A stretch of DNA of 64,000 nucleotides from Citrobacter freundii (lineage in GTDB: Bacteria > Pseudomonadota > Gammaproteobacteria > Enterobacterales > Enterobacteriaceae): the NCBI RefSeq assembly GCF_029717145.1, contig NZ_CP099222.1:4092001-4156000 (forward strand), written 5' to 3'. This document shows positions 9,339 through 22,661 of the stretch, one piece after another; position 1 is the stretch's first letter; the number at the start of each line of letters is the position of its first letter. The notes under the pieces were generated by a model. That model saw only the letters and a list, made by a program, of their open reading frames with translations, was not told the origin of the DNA and did no database searches. The position numbers and the translations under genes are program-made.

Positions 9339-10295
9339 TTAGTAGCCCATGTTTTTCTTCTTCTCTAGCTCTTCTTTCGCGGTATCCGGCAGATAGAGGA
9401 TAGATTTGGTAATGGTCAGCTTCTCAGGCATGGTGCCGTCTTTTTTGAATTTCTCCAGCGCGTCAAAGGCTGGACCGGCCATGTTTGGCGTCAACTCGAC
9501 GCTGGCGTTGGCTTCCCCGTCAATCATCGCTTTATAAATATCCGGCACGCCGTCGATAGAGCCGGTCAGAATATCTTTGCCCGGTTTCAGACCCGCTTCT
9601 TTGATTGCCTGAATCGCCCCGATCACCATGTCATCGTTGTGGGCGTAAACCATACAGATGTTCTTGCCGTTGTTTTCCGCTTTGATAAAGCTCTCCATGA
9701 CTTCTTTGCCTTTACTGCGGGTAAAGTCGCCGGACTGAGAGCGGATAATTTTGATGTTTGGTGCCTTGGCAATGGCTTCAGCAAAGCCTTTTTTACGGTC
9801 AATCGCCACGCTGGCACCGACGGTTCCTTGTAGCTCCACAACGTTACACGGCTTGCCGTTCACTTCTTTAATCAGCCAGTCGCCAATCAATTTGCCTTCC
9901 AGCACGTTGTCGGCCGTCACGGTGGTCATATAGAGAGATTTGTCTTTAACATCGATGGAACGATCGAGCAAAAAGACCGGGATCTCGGCATCTTTCGCTT
10001 CTTTTAATACCGGCTCCCAGCCAGTTGCTACCACTGGCGCAATGAAAATAGCATCCACGCCCTGCGCCACGAATGAACGTACCGCTTTAATCTGGTTTTC
10101 CTGTTTTTGCTGGCCGTCGGCAATTTTCAGCGTAATGCCGCGCTTCTCGGCCTCGCTTTTCGCTACGTTGGTTTCTGCTGCACGCCAGCCGGATTCAGAC
10201 CCGACCTGCGAAAATCCTACGGTTAAAGGGGCGGCCATCGCCATAGATGACATGGCTGCCGAAACTGCTGTGACTAAAAGTAAGCGCTTCCACAT
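9339..10295 (-). CDS. ytfQ: Galactofuranose-binding periplasmic protein YtfQ
   Basis: This is a 318-residue pentose/hexose-type binding protein. A signal peptide (positive MWKR, hydrophobic core, cleavage after AMA at about residue 21) precedes the mature TVGFSQVGSESGWR start, a sequence that lines the sugar site in this family. The FIAPVVATGWEPVLKEAKDAEIPVFLLDR segment is typical of the periplasmic-binding-protein fold. It is the first gene of the importer operon and is separated from ytfR by REP units, which would suit the usual excess of binding protein. Operator-like sites lie upstream at 10365-10385 and 10425-10438. Confidence 0.96.
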   Translation of the reverse strand: MWKRLLLVTAVSAAMSSMAMAAPLTVGFSQVGSESGWRAAETNVAKSEAEKRGITLKIADGQQKQENQIKAVRSFVAQGVDAIFIAPVVATGWEPVLKEAKDAEIPVFLLDRSIDVKDKSLYMTTVTADNVLEGKLIGDWLIKEVNGKPCNVVELQGTVGASVAIDRKKGFAEAIAKAPNIKIIRSQSGDFTRSKGKEVMESFIKAENNGKNICMVYAHNDDMVIGAIQAIKEAGLKPGKDILTGSIDGVPDIYKAMIDGEANASVELTPNMAGPAFDALEKFKKDGTMPEKLTITKSILYLPDTAKEELEKKKNMGY

Positions 10296-10364
10296 AAGTG
10301 CGTCCTCGTAGGGTGATTATTGTTGATTAATAAACCGTCGCGAAAAAACTATAGACAATCGAGC

Positions 10365-10385
10365 ATGTAACGGATTGCGTTACAT
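10365..10385. promoter_or_regulatory. Perfect 8-5-8 palindrome upstream of ytfQ
   Basis: ATGTAACG-N5-CGTTACAT lies 70-90 bases before the ytfQ start, next to a possible -10 (TATAGT on the minus strand, about 10350). The symmetry and position suit a repressor or activator site; the protein is not identified. Confidence 0.5.
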
Positions 10386-10424
10386 CACACTTCAAAAAAG
10401 TAAATAAAACGTTAATCACAAGTT

Positions 10425-10438
10425 TGTAATCGCTTTCA
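10425..10438. promoter_or_regulatory. GalR/GalS-like operator upstream of ytfQ
   Basis: TGTAATCGCTTTCA fits the GalR/GalS core pattern (TGTAA-N-CG-N-TT-N-CA). It lies about 130 bases upstream of ytfQ, a galactose-related transporter, so control by GalR/GalS is plausible. This is inference from a motif match. Confidence 0.5.
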
Positions 10439-10556
10439 TTACCCTATGAAAAATGCAGCTGAAGTTATGGATTTTTCTGTCATCAAGACAGGGAGAAAAA
10501 GCGAAAATCCGAGGTGGCAAATCGAAAACAAGCGGAGACATTCAGCGCGAGTTGGC

Positions 10557-10562
10557 TATAAT
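10557..10562 (+). promoter_or_regulatory. -10 box of the ppa promoter
   Basis: A consensus TATAAT follows GTTGGC, 42 bases before the ppa start codon. The -35 region at the matching distance is weak. Confidence 0.6.
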
Positions 10563-10604
10563 ACCCGCCACTTGTTTGCCATAGCATATTTAAAGGAAAC
10601 AGAC

Positions 10605-11132
10605 ATGAGCTTACTCAACGTCCCTGCCGGTAAAGATCTGCCGGAAGATATCTACGTTGTTATCGAGATCCCTGCGAACGCAGATCCGATCAAATACGAA
10701 GTTGACAAAGAGAGCGGCGCCCTGTTCGTTGACCGCTTCATGTCCACTGCGATGTTCTATCCGTGCAACTACGGTTACATCAACCACACCCTGTCTCTGG
10801 ATGGCGACCCGGTCGACGTTCTGGTCCCGACACCGTACCCGCTGGAGCCAGGTTCAGTGATCCGCTGCCGTCCGGTTGGCGTACTGAAAATGACCGACGA
10901 ATCCGGTGAAGATGCGAAACTGGTTGCGGTACCGCACACCAAGCTGAGCAAAGAATACGATCACATCAAAGATGTGAACGACCTGCCGGACCTGCTGAAA
11001 GCGCAGATCACTCACTTCTTCGAGCATTACAAAGATCTCGAAGCAGGCAAATGGGTGAAAGTTGACGGTTGGGACAACGCTGAAGCCGCTAAAGCTGAAA
11101 TCGTTGCATCCTTCGAGCGTGCGAAGAAATAA
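10605..11132 (+). CDS. ppa: Inorganic pyrophosphatase
   Basis: This 175-residue protein begins [19 protein letters not shown]. It hydrolyses pyrophosphate to drive biosynthetic reactions and is a cytoplasmic hexamer. The family I signature is present, with DGDPVDVLV at about residues 66-74 coordinating magnesium, along with [11 protein letters not shown] and the YPCNYGYI segment. The frame is open to 10446, but the ATG at 10605 after AAAGGAAACAGAC gives the conserved N-terminus. The C-terminus (RAKK) is one residue shorter than the E. coli protein as I remember it. Confidence 0.98.
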   Translation: MSLLNVPAGKDLPEDIYVVIEIPANADPIKYEVDKESGALFVDRFMSTAMFYPCNYGYINHTLSLDGDPVDVLVPTPYPLEPGSVIRCRPVGVLKMTDESGEDAKLVAVPHTKLSKEYDHIKDVNDLPDLLKAQITHFFEHYKDLEAGKWVKVDGWDNAEAAKAEIVASFERAKK

Positions 11133-11146
11133 GTTCGCCTGAGCTC

Positions 11147-11186
11147 AAAACCCTGAACGCCAGCGTCTGGTTAGTAAGGGTTTTTT
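11147..11186 (+). terminator. Intrinsic terminator of ppa
   Basis: AAAACCCT pairs with AGGGTTTT around an inner stem (GCCAG/CTGG) and runs into TTTTTT, 15 bases after the ppa stop. Confidence 0.85.
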
Positions 11187-11284
11187 ACTTCTCATTTTCC
11201 CTCTCTTCGTTTTTCCTTTCTCCGCTGTTTTCTTTTTGACCTACCAGATTGGGTAGTCACATTTTGCTCATCTTATTTGCGAAT

Positions 11285-11303
11285 GAGACTAGATCTCATT
11301 ATC
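11285..11303. promoter_or_regulatory. Fur-box-like site
   Basis: GAGACTAGATCTCATTATC matches 12 of 19 positions of the Fur consensus (GATAATGATAATCATTATC) and lies 36 bases before the YncE-like gene. E. coli yncE is Fur-regulated, so iron control is a reasonable inference. Confidence 0.6.
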
Positions 11304-11338
11304 ATTCGCAACACGTAAATAAATGTGAATAAACGTCA

Positions 11339-12409
11339 ATGAACCTCCACACTGTGAAGTCCCTGAAACACTATTCCGCCGTGGCCCTCGCCACAACATT
11401 GTTATTTACCAGCCTGCCCAGCGTGGCAGAGACGCTGTCTGAGAAAGATTTCCTGACCCGCGACGTCGGTAACGGGGTGTATGAGTTGGCGGTTGATGGC
11501 CAGCAGAAGGCGCTTTTTGCCGCCTCTTCACCGTCGTTTGATAAAGACAAAACCCGCGGGGTTATCTACAAACTCGATCTGGAGAAACTCACCACCACCG
11601 AAGTCATCGAAACCAGCCGCCGGGCGTTTGCTACCGCGCTGGATGAAGAAAATCAGGTGCTGTATGTCGGTAATACGCTGGAAGGTTCGGTGACGATTAT
11701 CGATACCCGCAGCGGTAAAGAACGGGCAATACTGCAACTGAGCGATACCAGCAACCCGAAGGAAATCATCCATACGCGTGAAATGGTGCTGGATAAGCAA
11801 CATCACCGCCTGTACGTTTCCGGCGTGGCTGAAAAAGGCGTTGTCTGGGTGGTGGATACGCAAAAGCGTGAAAAAATAGCCACCCTTGAAAATATGGGCG
11901 AATACCCGACCGGCATGGCGATTGATGCTACAAACGATCGTCTGTACGTGGTGAACGGCAGAAACGAGCTGATTACGCTGGATACCACCCGCCACAAAAT
12001 AATTAACCGTTTTTCCGTTGAACCCGCTAAAAAGCATTTCTTCCTGAATATCGCCCTTGATAGCAAAAATAATCGCGCGTTCCTGACCGATCCTGATTTA
12101 GCCGATGTTCTGGTTGTCGATATTCATACCGGAAAAGTCATTACCCCAATCAAAGTCATTAATTCACTGGCTGTTCTCTATAACGAGACGCGTCAGGAAG
12201 TTTATATTACACACCGCAATGCCAAGCAGGTCAGCATTGTCGATAGCAACACCTATCAGGTAAAACACAGCATTGAAACCAATGCGTTACCTAACAGTCT
12301 GGCGCTTTCACCGGACGCTAACACCTTGTATGTCAGCGTAAAACAGCCGGAAAAAATGATTGGCGTCAAGCCCGACTACGTGCTGAAAATCGATTTATCT
12401 CAATACTAA
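11339..12409 (+). CDS. YncE-like seven-bladed beta-propeller, periplasmic
   Basis: This 356-residue protein has a signal peptide ending near residue 30 (SLPSVAE). The rest is made of repeated YVTN-type units such as LYVGNTLEGSVTIIDTRSG, LYVSGVAEKGVVWVVDT, LYVVNGRNELITLDT and LYVSVKQPE. It aligns along its length with E. coli YncE, an iron-repressed periplasmic protein of uncertain role reported to bind DNA in vitro. Here it precedes a TonB-dependent receptor gene on the same strand, as E. coli yncE neighbours the receptor yncD. The pair replaces the chpSB region found next to ppa in K-12. It probably assists the receptor, but its ligand is unknown. Confidence 0.8.
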   Translation: MNLHTVKSLKHYSAVALATTLLFTSLPSVAETLSEKDFLTRDVGNGVYELAVDGQQKALFAASSPSFDKDKTRGVIYKLDLEKLTTTEVIETSRRAFATALDEENQVLYVGNTLEGSVTIIDTRSGKERAILQLSDTSNPKEIIHTREMVLDKQHHRLYVSGVAEKGVVWVVDTQKREKIATLENMGEYPTGMAIDATNDRLYVVNGRNELITLDTTRHKIINRFSVEPAKKHFFLNIALDSKNNRAFLTDPDLADVLVVDIHTGKVITPIKVINSLAVLYNETRQEVYITHRNAKQVSIVDSNTYQVKHSIETNALPNSLALSPDANTLYVSVKQPEKMIGVKPDYVLKIDLSQY

Positions 12410-12427
12410 TAATCAAAAACTATTTTG

Positions 12428-12473
12428 CACCTTGTCGCCATGTTGCGCGGCAAGGTGGCGCTTTTATTTTTTT
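12428..12473 (+). terminator. Terminator or attenuator between the propeller and receptor genes
   Basis: CACCTTG (12428-12434) pairs with CAAGGTG (12451-12457) around a smaller CGC/GCG stem. A T-rich run (TTTTATTTTTTT) follows at once. It sits in the 85-base gap between the two genes and could reduce receptor transcription relative to the propeller. Confidence 0.65.
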
Positions 12474-12494
12474 ACTTTTCAGGTGTCTTATATT

Positions 12495-14504
12495 ATGAAA
12501 ACGCGTCAACTTATTACGCTGACAGGGATCGTTGCATTCTCAGGCGGGGTTATTTTTCCCGCGCAGGCCGAAGAATTAACGGAAACCTCACGCAATAGCG
12601 AAGATGAAATGGTGATTACGGCGTCCGGTTTCTCGCAGCAAAAGCGTGAAGCCCCGGCGACTATTTCAGTTATCGACCGTAAAACGCTGGATATTCAGCC
12701 GGACCGCAACGTGGGGGAAGCCATTAAAAATATTCCCGGCGTCTCGGTGTCGAACAGCAGCGGCATGAATGCTGGCAGCATTATGATCCGCGGCATGGAC
12801 CCGTCCTATACCGCCTTCATGGTGAACAGCGTCAAACAAAATACCGGCCAGTCACGCCCCTATGGGCACGACATAGGCACCGAAGCCAACTTCTTACCGC
12901 CAATGGAAGCCATTGAGCGCATCGAGGTTATTCGTGGGCCGATGTCATCATTGTACGGTTCCGATGCCATCGGCGGCGTGGTTAACGTCATCACCAAAAA
13001 GCCGTATGGGGCGAAAGACTGGACGACGGCAATTGCCGCGAATACCTGGCTTCAGGAACACCAGTATCTCGGCAATACCAGTCAGATGAATCTTTTCACC
13101 ATGGGGCCAATTATTCCCGATGTTCTCGGCTTAAGCGTGGCTGCCGACTGGCTCGACCGTCGCGACGACGATCGGAATAATTACTTCGGCAAACATAACC
13201 GCAAATCCGTGGATATGACGCTGGGTCTGGCCGCCAGCGAAAATAACCTCTTCGATCTCAACGTTGTCACCGGCGAGCAGGAAAAAAACCGCACCCAGAA
13301 ACGTGGTGCGCCGTGGTCATGGTTATATGATCGTAACGCCGCCACCCTGACCCATACCGGCTGGTATGCCGACGATACTATCGCGACAACTAACTACATT
13401 AACTACGAAAAAGGCCGCTCAAAATACGTTTATGACGGGCAGTCACCGCAGTATGTGCAGATGGAAAACTACGTCGCCAATTCACAAACCACCTTCACGC
13501 TCGACACCCATAAGCTGACCGTCGGGGCGAACTTCACCCGCGAAGAGTTAAACGACCGGTTTGATGTCGCCAACAAAACGCTGCCAGGCTCGGAGCCTGT
13601 TACCAAAATCAGCCGCAACGGTTGGGCGTTGTTCGTGGAAGACGGCTGGAGCATCAACGATTTCATCCTGACGACCTCCGCACGTATGGATCAGGACGAT
13701 AACTTTGGTACGCACATTACGCCGAAAATGTACGGCAACTGGGCATTCAACGATGCCTGGGCGCTGAAAGGCGGCGTCTCCGCCGGATATAAAAAGCCGG
13801 AACTGCGAGCCACCTCCAGTAACTTCGTCACCCCTTACGGTTCAACCGTGCCCTATCCCTTCCTGACGGTCGGCAATGACGACTTAAAACCGGAGAAAAG
13901 CGTTAACTCTGAGCTGGGTCTGTACTGGACGGGCGATGTGCTGTCGCTCGATGGCACCGTGTTCTATACGCAATTCAAAGACAAGATTGCGGAACAAACC
14001 ATTTGTGAAACCACGGCGACCAACCAGTGCTCAGTCAATGGCTACAACGCCGACTCGGTGAGTAAATACTTTAACGTCAGCGAAGCCGATGTGTACGGCG
14101 TCGAGCTCAACGCCGACTGGCAAATTAGCACCGACGTCAAAGCCAATGCCAACTACACCTACAACCACAGCGAGCAGAAAAGTGGCGTCAACAAAGGCTA
14201 CGCGCTGAACGACTACCCACGCCATATGGCGAACTTGTCGCTGAACTGGACGGCGACGCAAAGCCTCGACGTGTGGAGTACGGTGAACTACCGCAGCAGC
14301 AACCGCAACAGCGGTAATAACAACAAGTACGATGATTACACGATGGTGGATGTGGGCGTACGCTACCAGTTGAATAAGCACACACAGCTGATGGCGGGGG
14401 TCTACAACGTGCTGGATGAGGATCCGAAACTCACGACCGCATGGAGTGAGTCCGCTCAGGTGGAAGGACGCCGCTATAACCTTGGCGCGCGCGTGGAGTT
14501 CTAA
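12495..14504 (+). CDS. TonB-dependent outer-membrane receptor
   Basis: This is a 669-residue receptor. The signal peptide ends near residue 26 (FPAQAEE), followed by a TonB-box-like DEMVITAS. The plug domain has GEAIKNIPGVSV, IMIRGMDPSYTAFMVNS and IEVIRGPMSSLYGSDAIGGVVNVITKKP. A 22-strand-type barrel follows and ends ...NLGARVEF with the terminal Phe needed for BAM assembly. The plug resembles FepA/CirA/IrgA-type catecholate siderophore receptors more than cobalamin receptors, but substrate cannot be read from sequence. The start at 12495 gives the signal peptide directly; the open frame to 12432 lies over the terminator hairpin. Likely iron-controlled through the upstream Fur-like site. Confidence 0.85.
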   Translation: MKTRQLITLTGIVAFSGGVIFPAQAEELTETSRNSEDEMVITASGFSQQKREAPATISVIDRKTLDIQPDRNVGEAIKNIPGVSVSNSSGMNAGSIMIRGMDPSYTAFMVNSVKQNTGQSRPYGHDIGTEANFLPPMEAIERIEVIRGPMSSLYGSDAIGGVVNVITKKPYGAKDWTTAIAANTWLQEHQYLGNTSQMNLFTMGPIIPDVLGLSVAADWLDRRDDDRNNYFGKHNRKSVDMTLGLAASENNLFDLNVVTGEQEKNRTQKRGAPWSWLYDRNAATLTHTGWYADDTIATTNYINYEKGRSKYVYDGQSPQYVQMENYVANSQTTFTLDTHKLTVGANFTREELNDRFDVANKTLPGSEPVTKISRNGWALFVEDGWSINDFILTTSARMDQDDNFGTHITPKMYGNWAFNDAWALKGGVSAGYKKPELRATSSNFVTPYGSTVPYPFLTVGNDDLKPEKSVNSELGLYWTGDVLSLDGTVFYTQFKDKIAEQTICETTATNQCSVNGYNADSVSKYFNVSEADVYGVELNADWQISTDVKANANYTYNHSEQKSGVNKGYALNDYPRHMANLSLNWTATQSLDVWSTVNYRSSNRNSGNNNKYDDYTMVDVGVRYQLNKHTQLMAGVYNVLDEDPKLTTAWSESAQVEGRRYNLGARVEF

Positions 14505-14517
14505 ATCCTAAAAAACA

Positions 14518-14537
14518 ACGCCACCCGAGGGTGGCGT
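14518..14537 (+). terminator. Hairpin after the TonB receptor gene
   Basis: ACGCCACCC and GGGTGGCGT flank GA, 13 bases past the stop. It is a strong stem followed by GTTATA rather than a long U-run. Confidence 0.75.
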
Positions 14538-14539
14538 GT

Positions 14540-14665
14540 TATACCTGTCGTCTTTCAAACTGCCTCTGCGTTGGCTTTCCTCGCTTACCCCAGTCACGTA
14601 CTGATGTACGTGACTGGGGATTCCTGCGTCGCCGCCTTGATGCAACTCGAAATCCATCAGGTATA
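14540..14665. repeat. ERIC/IRU element
   Basis: This 126-bp element is bounded by TATACCT and AGGTATA. It has the central ERIC palindrome (CCCCAGTCACGTAC... GTACGTGACTGGGG) and the flanking blocks CTGCCTCTGCGTTGGCT and GCCGCCTTGATGCAACTCGA. It lies between the receptor terminator and the last codon of ytfP, touching both. Confidence 0.9.
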
Positions 14666-14667
14666 TG

Positions 14668-15012
14668 TTAGTACTTGTCGCGGTCTAACCAGTTACCGCT
14701 TTCTATCAGCGTTAACCCATCTACCGGACGTTGATATACATACATCCATGCACTTCCGTAAGGCGTCTGAATTAACTGGCGTGCGTACTCTCCGCCACGC
14801 GAGCGCAGCGCATCAAGCTCTGCCAGCGTGGCGTTATCAATACGATAAACTTCCCCGTGTACCGTTCCGTTTCCCGGAACCGCGCCTGGATAGTGGCCCA
14901 GACTGTACAACTGGTAGTTATCGATGCTGAAATTACCCAGCAACTGGGCGTTGGTCATCCAGTGGCTGTTACCTTGCTTGGTACGTAAACTACCATAAAC
15001 AAATATTCGCAT
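14668..15012 (-). CDS. ytfP: Gamma-glutamylcyclotransferase-like protein YtfP
   Basis: This 114-residue protein matches E. coli YtfP. It has the GGCT-fold motif YGSLR (residues 5-9) and the acidic catalytic-type residue in the RGGEYAR segment. The cellular function is not established. It is the third gene of tamA-tamB-ytfP, two bases behind tamB. The last residue (Tyr after LDRDK) and the stop lie at the border of the ERIC element. The E. coli protein ends at LDRDK as I recall, so the repeat seems to have inserted at the very end of the gene. Confidence 0.93.
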   Translation of the reverse strand: MRIFVYGSLRTKQGNSHWMTNAQLLGNFSIDNYQLYSLGHYPGAVPGNGTVHGEVYRIDNATLAELDALRSRGGEYARQLIQTPYGSAWMYVYQRPVDGLTLIESGNWLDRDKY

Positions 15013-15014
15013 TG

Positions 15015-20593
<5,579 letters not shown>

Positions 20594-20733
20594 TCAACAA
20601 TAAGAGTTGAAAAACAGACGGCAACCCAAATATTTCTTATGTTTAACTCTAGACGTATTCACGCCAGTTATTGTGGGCAAAGACGCGTCTTGTTACAACC
20701 TTAACCCAAATGACTGATTTCGGGAGAACGGCC

Positions 20734-21372
20734 ATGAGTTTATTTGATAAAAAGCATCTTGTTTCTCAAGCAGATGCTCTACCTGGACGCAACACCCCGA
20801 TGCCCGTGGCAACGCTGCATGCGGTGAACCAACATTCGATGACCCACGTACCCGAAGGGATGGAAATCGCCCTGTTCGCGATGGGCTGTTTCTGGGGCGT
20901 GGAGCGTTTGTTCTGGTCTTTACCCGGCGTTTACAGCACGGCTGCCGGGTATACCGGCGGCTACACGCCTAACCCAACCTATCGGGAAGTCTGTTCTGGC
21001 GAAACGGGCCATGCCGAAGCGGTGCGTATCGTTTATGACCCGCATGTTATCAGCTACGAGCAACTGCTGCAGGTGTTCTGGGAGAATCACGACCCGGCGC
21101 AGGGCATGCGTCAGGGCAATGACCAGGGCACGCAGTATCGTTCGGCCATTTATCCGCTCACGCCGGAGCAAAAGAGTGCAGCAGATGCCAGCCTCGCGCG
21201 TTTTCAGGCGGCGATGACCGCTGCGGGCGATGACCGCCACATCACGACAGAGATTAATACCGCCACGCCGTTCTATTATGCCGAGGACGATCACCAACAA
21301 TATCTGCATAAAAACCCTTATGGATATTGTGGTATTGGCGGCATTGGCGTGTGCCTGCCGCCGCAGAACTAA
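20734..21372 (+). CDS. msrA: Peptide methionine (S)-S-oxide reductase
   Basis: This 212-residue protein has catalytic Cys52 in GCFWG and resolving cysteines near the C-terminus ([11 protein letters not shown]). It reduces Met-S-sulfoxide in oxidised proteins, using thioredoxin for recycling. The start at 20734 follows CGGGAGAACGGCC and gives [11 protein letters not shown], as in E. coli; the frame is open to 20671 without a better start. It is divergent from tamA. Downstream lies a REP unit and the accessory catabolic island. Confidence 0.97.
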   Translation: MSLFDKKHLVSQADALPGRNTPMPVATLHAVNQHSMTHVPEGMEIALFAMGCFWGVERLFWSLPGVYSTAAGYTGGYTPNPTYREVCSGETGHAEAVRIVYDPHVISYEQLLQVFWENHDPAQGMRQGNDQGTQYRSAIYPLTPEQKSAADASLARFQAAMTAAGDDRHITTEINTATPFYYAEDDHQQYLHKNPYGYCGIGGIGVCLPPQN

Positions 21373-21380
21373 TCTGCTGC

Positions 21381-21408
21381 TGCCCGATGGCGCTACGCTT
21401 ATCGGGCC
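21381..21408. repeat. Single REP unit
   Basis: TGCCCGATGGCGCTACGC with its complement TTATCGGGC forms a REP stem-loop between the convergent msrA and LacI-family genes. It also marks the junction of the conserved backbone with the accessory island. Confidence 0.8.
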
Positions 21409-21419
21409 AGTCGGGTCAA

Positions 21420-22472
21420 CTATTGTTCCCGCGCCAGCGCGGCATGGCGCGTGGCATTGGCGACGGTTCCCCTTTCCGTCACTTTGCCCTTGAGCAGCAG
21501 ATTAAACACCGGCGCAGCCGGGCGATTGAGGCGGTTTTGCAGCAAATGCACCGCTTCTACGCCTAATGCCCGACAGGGAATGGTAATGCTGGTGACCGCA
21601 GAAACCACATGGCCATCCAGTTCTTTGACGTCCGTGGTCATCAGCGAGATATCATCGGGAATGCGTACCCCCAACGCTTCCAGCACGCGACGAACGCCGC
21701 TGGACATTGACGCCCCAGCACAGAAAATCACTTCCGGCCATTCGCTCTGCGGCAGTTCACGTAGCCGGTCGCTAATCGCCTGTATCGCCTCTGGTTCAGA
21801 AAATCCTTCCGTCACCAACAGATCGCGCCGGGCATCAAACGGCACCTGATACTGCCGATAGATCTCCTTTATGCCTTCCAGACGCCAGTACAGGGTTTCA
21901 CGTCGTAGGCTGGTGACGTGGAGAATGCGCCGATGCCCCTGCTCAAAAAGATACTGCACCGCCTGGTTGCCAATCGATCGGTGATCGGGCGAGACCGCGT
22001 CCAATACCCCTTCTTTATCCTGTGAGTTGATCAGCACGCAGGGTTTTCCCAGCGACTGCGCCAGCTTATGCACGGTGGGGTCATCAATGCCGATGAGAAT
22101 AATGGCGTTGATATTCTTACTGTTGGCCTTTTGCAGAAAGAGCTTGATGTCGGCTCGCTGCTCATCTAACCCGCAGTAGCTCAGATAGACATCATGCGGC
22201 GCAATAGCTTCAGCAATACCGCGCGTCACTTCGAGGTAAAACACATCGCCCTGCGCAATGAATGTGCGCTGTGGAGCGAAGACCGCAATCCCGTTGATCA
22301 GCAGCCGCCCGCAGGCCAGCGTATCAAGCACCCCTAGCTGGCGCGCGCATTTCACGATGGCTTCCCGAGCTTTATCGCTGGTACAGGACTTCCCGCTCAG
22401 TACCCTCGACACGGTACTCACGGAGAACCCGGTTAAGGCAGCGATTTCATCCATTTTTAGCTTGCCTGACAT
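21420..22472 (-). CDS. LacI-family transcriptional regulator of the accessory catabolic island
   Basis: This is a 350-residue repressor. The N-terminal helix-turn-helix (MDEIAALTGFSVSTVSRVLSG, about residues 7-27) is the LacI signature. A periplasmic-binding-like effector domain follows (FYLEVTRGIAEAI, NAIILIGIDDP, VSPDHRSIGNQAVQYLFEQGHRRI). Start MSGKLKMDE at 22472 follows GAGGTCACAGA; the frame continues upstream to 22571, but that adds 33 residues before the DNA-binding domain, which is unusual. It is divergent from the first oxidoreductase gene, with LacI-type operator sequences between. It most likely represses the 22.6-29.9 kb operon, with an unknown sugar as inducer. Confidence 0.85.
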   Translation of the reverse strand: MSGKLKMDEIAALTGFSVSTVSRVLSGKSCTSDKAREAIVKCARQLGVLDTLACGRLLINGIAVFAPQRTFIAQGDVFYLEVTRGIAEAIAPHDVYLSYCGLDEQRADIKLFLQKANSKNINAIILIGIDDPTVHKLAQSLGKPCVLINSQDKEGVLDAVSPDHRSIGNQAVQYLFEQGHRRILHVTSLRRETLYWRLEGIKEIYRQYQVPFDARRDLLVTEGFSEPEAIQAISDRLRELPQSEWPEVIFCAGASMSSGVRRVLEALGVRIPDDISLMTTDVKELDGHVVSAVTSITIPCRALGVEAVHLLQNRLNRPAAPVFNLLLKGKVTERGTVANATRHAALAREQ

Positions 22473-22495
22473 TCTGTGACCTCGCTCGCAATCTA

Positions 22496-22514
22496 TTTTT
22501 GCAAGTTTTTGCAA
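22496..22514. promoter_or_regulatory. TTTTTGCAA direct repeat upstream of the LacI-family gene
   Basis: TTTTTGCAA occurs twice with a 10-base period, one helical turn, 24-42 bases before the regulator start. The core TTGCAA is palindromic. It may be an autoregulatory site; inference only. Confidence 0.4.
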
Positions 22515-22573
22515 ACCTAGTTCATTGACTCTAAAACACTTTTTTAATATCTGTGCGAACTTCTTCCTCATCC

Positions 22574-22587
22574 TGCAACCGCTCTCA
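22574..22587. promoter_or_regulatory. LacI-family operator candidate
   Basis: TGCAACCGCTCTCA fits the general LacI-family half-site pattern TG-NN-A-N-CG-N-T-NN-CA. It lies in the divergent region between the regulator and the first oxidoreductase gene, 75 bases upstream of the latter. Confidence 0.5.
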
Positions 22588-22661
22588 CAAAATCACATTG
22601 TCGATATTCCAGGCGTTTCTTATGGTCCGCTTATCCCTTATTTCTGATGAAAAGGCCTGAC

